Shown: one piece after another, positions 58,344-64,000 of the stretch | Position numbering within the stretch: the stretch's first letter is position 1 | Layout of the letters: each line of letters starts with the position of its first letter | Made by a program: the position numbers and the translations under genes | The notes under the pieces: model-generated | What the model was told of the DNA's origin: nothing | Databases searched by the model: none | What the model saw: the letters and a program-made list of their open reading frames with translations, nothing else | From: Maribacter ulvicola | GTDB taxonomy: Bacteria > Bacteroidota > Bacteroidia > Flavobacteriales > Flavobacteriaceae | Assembly (NCBI RefSeq): GCF_900155985.1 | Contig: NZ_FTMA01000001.1 | Location: 496,001 to 560,000, forward strand | Reading direction: 5' to 3' | Length of the DNA stretch: 64,000 nt

Positions 58344-59273
58344 ATGATTTCAAGCATTTTTGAGAAAACAAAACCGGTGAATTTTATCATTCTTCTGGTT
58401 TTTTTATTTCTTTTCTACTGGACGGTTCAATTTTACCTATTTGATTTATCGGTTAGTAGGGTAGAAATTGTTCCATCTATTGGTATTTTAACAATTTTAT
58501 CTTTTAGTGTATTTATTGTTGATTTTGTAGTAAAACGAAACAAACTCACGAGAACAAATTCATTTGCAATTTTGTTTTTTATTCTGCTATTTGTAGTGTT
58601 TCCTGAAACTTTAGGTGATACAAATGCTATATTCACTAGCTTTTTCCTTTTACTCGCCATGAGGAGGATATTAAGCATTAGATCTCTAAAGAATATAAAA
58701 CTTAAAATTTTCGATGCTGGGCTCTGGATCTGTATTTCAAGTATCTTCTATGAATGGGCTTTATTGTATTTATTATTGGTTTTCGCCGCTATTTATATTT
58801 ATGACCCTAAAAATATTAGGAATTGGCTGGTAATATTGTCTGTAGGTTTTTGCTTTATTATGATACTTTACGGTATATTAGTGTTGCTTGATAAACCCAA
58901 TTTTATTCAGCAGCATTATGATTTTGCTATTGACTTTAACGCTATACTGCCTATGAAATGGTGGACAAGTCTTAAAATGTCTTTGTACGCCTTGGTCAAT
59001 ATGATTCTTGCATTTTCTGCATTTGTGCATTTAAGTAAATCTGGGGTTGGTAAAGTCATTATCATGAGACTGATCGCTTTTTCATTTATAATTGGCTTAA
59101 TTGTAAATATTTTGGTGACCTCAGAAAACAATAATGCGGTGATGATTACCTTTTTTCCTTCTGTGGTATTTGTAGTTAACTACTTAGAAACCATTAAAAA
59201 GCCTAAATTCTTAGAGCTTATACTTTTTGTTAGTATCATAGTGCCCATTATAGTTTTTGTAACAAAACTATAG
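58344..59273 (+). CDS. Polytopic membrane protein (DUF6427-like)
   Basis: 309 residues with about eight to ten membrane helices. It opens SIFEKTKPVNFIILLVFLFL, which is like the start of the Flavobacteriia family I recall as DUF6427. No catalytic motif is visible and no function is known. It is followed after about 40 bases by the DUF4254 gene with its own -7 box. The surroundings (glycan genes, a GT9 transferase) hint at an envelope role. Confidence 0.72.
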   Translation: MISSIFEKTKPVNFIILLVFLFLFYWTVQFYLFDLSVSRVEIVPSIGILTILSFSVFIVDFVVKRNKLTRTNSFAILFFILLFVVFPETLGDTNAIFTSFFLLLAMRRILSIRSLKNIKLKIFDAGLWICISSIFYEWALLYLLLVFAAIYIYDPKNIRNWLVILSVGFCFIMILYGILVLLDKPNFIQQHYDFAIDFNAILPMKWWTSLKMSLYALVNMILAFSAFVHLSKSGVGKVIIMRLIAFSFIIGLIVNILVTSENNNAVMITFFPSVVFVVNYLETIKKPKFLELILFVSIIVPIIVFVTKL

Positions 59274-59290
59274 ATTACCTCTTTAAGCTT

Positions 59291-59298
59291 TATCTTTG
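59291..59298 (+). promoter_or_regulatory. Candidate -7 box of the DUF4254 gene (TATCTTTG)
   Basis: Exact TAnnTTTG match ending 14 bases before the ATG at 59313. Confidence 0.35.
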
Positions 59299-59312
59299 TA
59301 AAAAAGGCATAT

Positions 59313-59915
59313 ATGTTTAGTGAATTAGCATTTAATATATTTAATAAAAGTATACAGAAGTATCATGTCAAAGACGATGTATATCAAGATTTTGAAAATC
59401 CTTTTTCTAAAGAGGATATTGAACACTTGTTATATAGAAAGAACTGGATAGATACTGTGCAGTGGCATTATGAGGACATCATTAGAAATCCTGATATTAA
59501 TCCGGATGATGCGTTGGTGCTAAAACGTAAAATTGATGCAAGTAATCAGGATAGAACTGATTTGGTCGAATTCATAGACAGTTATTTCTTAAAGAAATAC
59601 CAAACGGTAGATGTAAAGTCAGATGCTACTATAAATACGGAGAGCCCTGCTTGGGCTATTGATCGTCTGTCTATTTTGGCATTGAAAATTTACCATATGA
59701 AGGAAGAAGCAACTAGGGTAGATGCTTCTTTGGAACATAGAGAAAAATGCCAAGCGAAATTAGAGGTGCTACTTGAACAGAAAAACGATTTATCATTAGC
59801 TATTGATCAACTAATTTCAGCTATTGAACATGGTGATAAGTATATGAAGGTGTACAAGCAAATGAAAATGTATAATGATGAGGAACTAAACCCCATCCTT
59901 CGTGGTAACAAATAG
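59313..59915 (+). CDS. DUF4254-family protein
   Basis: The 200-residue soluble, helix-rich protein carries the DUF4254 pattern, with HLLYRKNWIDTVQWHYEDII early and AWAIDRLSILALKIYHM in the middle. There is no signal peptide, so it is cytosolic. Its function is unknown. The stop lies inside the start of the GT9 glycosyltransferase (overlap of 14 bases), a tight coupling that suggests they act in the same glycan step. Confidence 0.82.
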   Translation: MFSELAFNIFNKSIQKYHVKDDVYQDFENPFSKEDIEHLLYRKNWIDTVQWHYEDIIRNPDINPDDALVLKRKIDASNQDRTDLVEFIDSYFLKKYQTVDVKSDATINTESPAWAIDRLSILALKIYHMKEEATRVDASLEHREKCQAKLEVLLEQKNDLSLAIDQLISAIEHGDKYMKVYKQMKMYNDEELNPILRGNK

Positions 59916-60954
59916 GCCTAAACATATTCTGGTCATAAGATTATCCGCAATGGGTGATGTGGCTATGACCGTACCGGTTATTTTAGGTGTTATCAGTAAG
60001 TATCCTCAGGTAAAGATTACAATTTTAACCAAGGCATTTACTGCGCCTATTTTCAATGATATTCCTAATGTTTCCATTTTTAAGGCGGACGTTAAAGGGA
60101 GACATAAAGGAGTTGTAGGGCTTTGGAAATTATACAAAGAATTAAAAACCTTACAGATTGATGCCGTTGCCGATATTCATAATGTACTCCGCAGCACAAT
60201 CTTAAAACAGTTTTTTAGGTTGTCATCTATTCCGTTTGTACAATTGGATAAGGGTAGGGCGGAGAAAAAGGCATTAATAGACCCCAACAGAAGTACATTT
60301 AAGCCTCTTAAAACCACTTTTGGTAGATATGCCGATGTCTTTAGTGCTTTAGGCTTCTCTGTTACCCAGAGCGAGATGAAAACGCTTCTGCAAAAAAAGG
60401 TCCCAGATGCTTTTTCTGATTTTACATCAATAGGGAGCCAACAATTGATTGGGATCGCACCCTTTGCCGCTTTTAAAGGTAAAATGTATCCCTTAGCATT
60501 GATGGAAACTGTTATTGATCAATTAGATAAAACTAATCAGTATAAAATAATATTGTTTGGTGGCGGAGCGAAGGAAGTAGAAGTGTTGGGGAATTGGGAA
60601 AAACAATTTGAGAACTGTACCAATGCAGCAGGTAAACTTTCGTTTTCTGATGAACTCGCCTTAATATCAAACCTAAAGTTAATGTTGGCAATGGATAGTG
60701 GAAATGCCCATTTAGCTGCCATGTTTGGCGTGCCAACCGTAACTATTTGGGGAGTAACGCACCCGTATGCTGGTTTTTCCCCTTTTAATCAGCCTGAGGA
60801 AAATGCCCTCTTATCAGACAGAAATAAATATCCTGCCATACCAACTTCCATTTATGGAAATAAATTTCCTGATGGTTATGATAGGGTAATGGAAACTATT
60901 ACACCTAATACTGTCATTCAGAAAATTACCGAATTATTAGATAGAAAAGCTTAA
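59902..60954 (+). CDS. Glycosyltransferase family 9 (heptosyltransferase-like)
   Basis: 350 residues in the GT9 fold. The start is HILVIRLSAMGDVAMTVPVI, and the donor domain ends with LLAMDSGNAHLAAMFGVPTVTIWG, the GT9 hallmark. It probably extends the lipopolysaccharide core in the cytosol. The start is a GTG inside the DUF4254 gene; no ATG is near. It overlaps the convergent TetR gene by four bases. The sugar it uses is unknown. Confidence 0.86.
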   Translation: MVTNRPKHILVIRLSAMGDVAMTVPVILGVISKYPQVKITILTKAFTAPIFNDIPNVSIFKADVKGRHKGVVGLWKLYKELKTLQIDAVADIHNVLRSTILKQFFRLSSIPFVQLDKGRAEKKALIDPNRSTFKPLKTTFGRYADVFSALGFSVTQSEMKTLLQKKVPDAFSDFTSIGSQQLIGIAPFAAFKGKMYPLALMETVIDQLDKTNQYKIILFGGGAKEVEVLGNWEKQFENCTNAAGKLSFSDELALISNLKLMLAMDSGNAHLAAMFGVPTVTIWGVTHPYAGFSPFNQPEENALLSDRNKYPAIPTSIYGNKFPDGYDRVMETITPNTVIQKITELLDRKA

Positions 60955-61568
60955 GTCGTGATCACTTTTGCCTCAATACTTTTAAAGTATTGTTTCAACT
61001 GAGACATGAATCGGTATTTTTTAGCTGCTGGTGCCGCACTCGTCATTAAAGTTCTAATTCCAAAATAGGAGCTCATTAAAAATGTAGCAGCAGCTTCACA
61101 GTCCACATGTCGATCTAGATAACCGTTGAATTTCCCTTTTTGTAGCGTAGTTACCAAGTTCACTTCCCAAACGGTTACAATTTCATTTAAGTGACGCATA
61201 ATAACATCGTTCTTACCATTAAATTCTGTCAAGAAATTGCTTAGAATACACCCATAATCCATTTCATTATGTACTGCCGTTTCCATAGCATCGTCAAAAC
61301 ACTTTGTAATTAGTGTTATCGGATTATCATGCCCTTCAATTGGTGCTATCAACGTGCTATATATTTTACGCGCTAATAAATTTTGAATGATTTGAACAAA
61401 GAAGTCTTCTTTAGAGTCGAAATGATAATAGAACGCCCCTTTTGATAGACCTAGTTTCTTAAGAATATCATCCACACTTGTGTCATAATAACCTTTGGCA
61501 TAAAACAATTCTAATCCGGTAGTCTGTAAACGTTGCATGGTAGCCATGCGTTTTAAACTCTTGTTCAT
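60951..61568 (-). CDS. TetR/AcrR-family transcriptional regulator
   Basis: 205 residues with the N-terminal helix-turn-helix (GLELFYAKGYYDTSVDDILK, then LGLSKGAFYYHFDSKEDFF, about residues 17-57). The remainder is an all-helical ligand and dimer domain. The ligand is unknown. A palindrome next to a -7-like box lies 25-34 bases upstream, so it may repress itself. The nearest genes on the same strand are arsS and the phosphoesterase-AhpD frame, but a terminator separates them. Confidence 0.9.
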   Translation of the reverse strand: MNKSLKRMATMQRLQTTGLELFYAKGYYDTSVDDILKKLGLSKGAFYYHFDSKEDFFVQIIQNLLARKIYSTLIAPIEGHDNPITLITKCFDDAMETAVHNEMDYGCILSNFLTEFNGKNDVIMRHLNEIVTVWEVNLVTTLQKGKFNGYLDRHVDCEAAATFLMSSYFGIRTLMTSAAPAAKKYRFMSQLKQYFKSIEAKVITT

Positions 61569-61584
61569 ACTATTGAGATTTGGG

Positions 61585-61602
61585 TAAACCTAACCATATG
61601 GT
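61585..61602 (-). promoter_or_regulatory. Possible TetR operator and -7 box of its gene
   Basis: ACCATATGGT at 61593-61602 is a perfect 10-base palindrome. On the minus strand it is followed directly by TAGGTTTA (61585-61592), one base off the TAnnTTTG box. Binding there would block the promoter, the usual TetR autorepression design. The assignment is inference. Confidence 0.4.
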
Positions 61603-61765
61603 CTTTTTATAGAACTTGTGTTTTGTAAAAAGCTTCAGAATTTATAGATAAGATGCATTATTTTTCGATAAACGCATCTTTTATCCTTGAAAAACAATCA
61701 TTTAGAATTGGTTTGTAGACTAGGTGGTTGGTTATATTTTGTTACTATTTACATCGTATAAAATA

Positions 61766-61797
61766 AAAAACCGCTCAATGTTTACACTGAACGGTTT
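61766..61797 (-). terminator. Terminator of arsS
   Basis: AAACCG (61768-61773) pairs with CGGTTT (61792-61797), and the internal TCA and TG pair after small mismatches. On the minus strand the hairpin is followed by a T run, 20 bases past the arsS stop. Confidence 0.75.
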
Positions 61798-61817
61798 ATT
61801 ATTAAATAGTTTTTTTG

Positions 61818-62873
61818 CTAAGCTACCGTACCCTGGCAACTACTACCGGCACCTGCGGTACAACCATAACAATGTTGTGATATAATGATGTTTCTATCGT
61901 TTAAGATATCTTCATTATAATCTTTTATATGTTTCACCTTACTAGCGACCTTTAGATCTAGCATTTGGTTAAAATCACAATCATACAACCAACCGTCCCA
62001 ACTAATAGAAATGGTATTGGTGCACATTACGCTTGCTACGGCAGATGGGTTATAGGCTTCTACCAATGCATACATGTAATCTTCGTAATTCTCCGATGCA
62101 ATCAAATAGTCCAAGAAACGTGCAATAGGTAAATTAGTAATGGCAAAAAGATTATGGAATTGAATATTAAAATCCTCTTTCAATGCTTTTTTAAAATCCT
62201 TCTCCATGGCTGCTTGATCGCCTGGCAAATACGCTCCAGATGGGTTGTAAACCAAATCCAACTTTAAATCGCTACCCGGCATACCATAGCCTCTCTCATT
62301 TAATTCTTGCAATGCCTTGATCGACTTGTCAAAAACTCCGTCACCTCTTTGCTTATCCGTTTTACCTCGGGTATAGTGTGGCATTGAAGAGATAACATGT
62401 ACGTTGTGTTTTTTAAAGAAATCTGGTAGGTGATAATATTTTTTATTGGCCCTAATTATAGTCAGGTTAGATCTAACAATAAAGTCTTTAATCCCAGCTT
62501 TTGCCGCCTCTTCTACAAACCACTCAAAATCAGGATTCATTTCTGGAGCACCACCGGTTAAATCTAGAGTATGTGCCCCAGTATTTTTAATGACTTCTAT
62601 ACATTGCTGCATAGTTTCACGTGTCATTATCTCTTTACGGTCCGGACCTGCATCTACATGGCAATGCTCACAAACCTGATTGCACATGTAACCGACATTT
62701 ATTTGTAAAATTTCCAGCTTTTTAGGTCGTAACGGAAAGTGACCAATTTCGGCAATTTTATCCTTAAAATAGGGTAACTCCCCATCAGCAAATATGCCTC
62801 CGTTCAATATTTCTAATTGCTTGTTGGAAACTGCTAATTCGTTCCCTTTCGCTTTTAATGATTTTGTAGCCAT
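61818..62873 (-). CDS. arsS: Arsenosugar biosynthesis radical SAM protein ArsS
   Basis: Radical SAM enzyme that acts after arsenic methylation in arsenosugar synthesis. I start at ATG 62873 (MATKSLKAKGN); the frame extends 20 codons to a TTG, but that part is a low-complexity A/C stretch. The 351-residue protein has the cluster motif CNQVCEHCH (C64, C68, C71), LDLTGGAPEMNP, and a Cys-rich C-terminus (HCYGCTAGAGSSCQG). These match the ArsS family. It is next to the AhpD-like domain gene, a known arsenosugar-cluster partner. No arsM is visible in this window. Its terminator lies at 61766-61797. Confidence 0.93.
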   Translation of the reverse strand: MATKSLKAKGNELAVSNKQLEILNGGIFADGELPYFKDKIAEIGHFPLRPKKLEILQINVGYMCNQVCEHCHVDAGPDRKEIMTRETMQQCIEVIKNTGAHTLDLTGGAPEMNPDFEWFVEEAAKAGIKDFIVRSNLTIIRANKKYYHLPDFFKKHNVHVISSMPHYTRGKTDKQRGDGVFDKSIKALQELNERGYGMPGSDLKLDLVYNPSGAYLPGDQAAMEKDFKKALKEDFNIQFHNLFAITNLPIARFLDYLIASENYEDYMYALVEAYNPSAVASVMCTNTISISWDGWLYDCDFNQMLDLKVASKVKHIKDYNEDILNDRNIIISQHCYGCTAGAGSSCQGTVA

Positions 62874-63193
62874 TTTTTTTTGTTGTTGGTTGATGGTTGT
62901 TTGTTGTTCGTTTATTTTATTACGAATCAACAAACCCTTCAGCCTATTTTAATTTCTTTTTTAATAGATAGCAATTTCTATTTTGTAATATTTTGGAAAA
63001 GTAGTCATTGGCGAATATTGAGTAAAACTAACAACCGACAACGAACAACTATCAATTAATATTACAACATTTAATTTCTTTTTTTACATGGATATTCATA
63101 GTGAATATTCCATTTGCAATATTTTTTAAACCAGCTTTAATTTCATTGTATTGATTATTGAAGAAGGCTGTTACGAACAACCAACAACGAAAT
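62874..63193. other. 320-base intergenic region with CAAC-rich repeats
   Basis: No gene. Three stretches share the core CGAACAAC embedded in A/C-rich sequence: 62881-62910 (minus sense), 63029-63054 and 63173-63190 (plus sense). A 12-base direct repeat TTTACATGGATA occurs at 63083-63094 and again at 63193-63204, where it includes the stop codon of the next gene. A small inverted repeat (ATGGATATTC with GAATATTCCAT, 63088-63113) overlaps the first copy. I see no clear promoter for arsS. Confidence 0.5.
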
Positions 63194-64000
63194 TTACATG
63201 GATAATTTATTATACTTATTCATCATCTGTACACCATGTACCAATGTGGCGCCACTTTCAATGGCGGCACCTACATGAACGGCCTCCATCATCTCTTCTT
63301 TTGTAATTCCCTTTTGCAATCCGTCTTTAGTATAGGCATCAATGCAATAGGGGCACTTAACTACATGAGAGACAGCAAGGGCAATTAGTGACTTTTCCCT
63401 TGCACTTAGTGCGCCTTCTTCGAAAACCTTACCATAATAATCAAAAAATTTGGTCCCAAGCTCTTCGCTCCATTCTGTAATTTTTCCGAATTTTCTTAAA
63501 TCTGCTGGATCATAGTACGTATTTGCCATCTTTTTTTGTGTTTTAGGTTTTATTGAATTCTTTTCTTCTTGTTTAAAATAAATAGGGATTCCCTGTCCCA
63601 TTTTTTCTAGTTCGGGAAGTATTTCCATATTGTCCCAAATACCAGAGGTTAGCGTATCGCCATAAGCTTCTGGTAAATGGTTTTTATACATTAATTTCTG
63701 CGCGGTTTCAGCGTCATATTCAAAGGAGTGATGTGCGTAGGTAACTTCCCCATTTTCAATATCTAAAATCATATACCAAACCCGGGAGGTACCGTCATTT
63801 GCCGGCATACCTATTACACCAGGGTTCAGCCATAAGTTTTCTTTTATGGTTTGATGAAATGGCAAGCCACAATGTCCCGCAACAATGATATCACTTTCAG
63901 TGGTTGTAAAACAACGTTCTTTACTTACCGTAGCGTTTGACTTAAATACAAATTCTGAAGTATTGCCGTAATTTCCATGAACTACGGTAACGTTTTTTCC
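63194..64000 (-). CDS. Metallophosphoesterase fused in frame to AhpD-like (CMD) domain, partial
   Basis: The minus-strand frame is open from the window edge at 64000 to the stop at 63194, so the N-terminus is missing. The upstream part carries VVHGNYGNTSEFVF, IIVAGHCGLPFHQ and NPGVIGMPANDGTSRVW, late motifs of calcineurin-like phosphoesterases. After a Lys-rich linker, MANTYYDPADLRKFGKI (ATG at 63529) starts a complete carboxymuconolactone-decarboxylase/AhpD-type module with VVKCPYCIDAY (CxxC) and EAVHVGAAIESGATLVHG. The latter matches the peroxidase-like protein typical of arsenosugar clusters. No stop separates the halves. Either it is a true fusion or the AhpD part is translated from 63529 after loss of the phosphoesterase stop. 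Confidence 0.85.
   Translation of the reverse strand, partial: GKNVTVVHGNYGNTSEFVFKSNATVSKERCFTTTESDIIVAGHCGLPFHQTIKENLWLNPGVIGMPANDGTSRVWYMILDIENGEVTYAHHSFEYDAETAQKLMYKNHLPEAYGDTLTSGIWDNMEILPELEKMGQGIPIYFKQEEKNSIKPKTQKKMANTYYDPADLRKFGKITEWSEELGTKFFDYYGKVFEEGALSAREKSLIALAVSHVVKCPYCIDAYTKDGLQKGITKEEMMEAVHVGAAIESGATLVHGVQMMNKYNKLSM

Noticed and set aside
60533..60736. Overlapping minus-strand frames inside the GT9 gene
   Set aside because: Two overlapping antisense frames with no motif, opposite a clear GT9 donor-site region.
62874..62933. TTG start extending ArsS by 20 residues
   Set aside because: The extra codons are low-complexity A/C-rich spacer (Gln/Asn-rich residues); the ATG at 62873 gives the usual ArsS start.

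Overview
The window is a chromosomal segment of a gliding, probably marine member of the Flavobacteriaceae (phylum Bacteroidota). The evidence is low GC content, very few Shine-Dalgarno sites, many Bacteroidota -7 promoter boxes (TAnnTTTG), type IX secretion (T9SS) type B C-terminal sorting domains, PorP/SprF proteins, several Flavobacteriia-restricted DUF families and an arsenosugar gene pair. There are no rRNA genes, CRISPR arrays or insertion sequences; one tRNA-Cys is present. About 44 protein genes can be supported.

Layout. 1-6.7 kb: a PepSY-type membrane protein running off the left edge, katG, a decayed ORF, an SPFH/band-7 protein and glnS. 6.9-28.3 kb: a SprB-type gliding adhesin locus, with a small T9SS type B protein (SprC-like), a PorP/SprF protein with a SPOR-like tail (SprD-like), a 1.45-kb gap with coding debris, a 4833-residue SprB-like adhesin and its SprF partner. 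28.3-42 kb: housekeeping and envelope genes (folB, tRNA-Cys, DoxX-like, holB, pgk, an MltD-like transglycosylase, DUF4837, a PorE-like OmpA protein, tatA, an M23 peptidase, a GH3-type adenylase and a DUF6909-type protein).

42-56.7 kb: a surface polysaccharide locus with a Wzz-like protein, rfbBACD, a flippase, a nitroreductase-like protein, pyruvyl transferase, glycosyltransferases, two Wzy/WaaL-like membrane proteins, a PssD/PssE pair, an initiating sugar transferase and a UDP-glucuronate decarboxylase. Its centre (about 46.3-54.4 kb) is visibly more AT-rich than the flanks and begins right after an apparently truncated rfbD, as expected of an exchangeable O-antigen or capsule cassette. 56.7-61.6 kb: purD, a block of conserved unknown genes (DUF6341, DUF6427, DUF4254), a GT9 glycosyltransferase and a TetR regulator. 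61.8-64 kb: arsS and an open frame joining a metallophosphoesterase to an AhpD-like domain.

How the genes fit together: the adhesin locus would provide the moving surface filament of gliding and its outer-membrane partners. The polysaccharide locus would provide the cell-surface glycan, and the M23, transglycosylase and OmpA proteins act on or bind the wall. The most unusual items are the adhesin repeat array with its non-repeat insert, the DUF6909-type protein with nucleoside-phosphorylase-like motifs, the truncated rfbD at the cassette edge and the fused arsenosugar-linked frame. All function calls come from reading motifs by eye; no database search was run.
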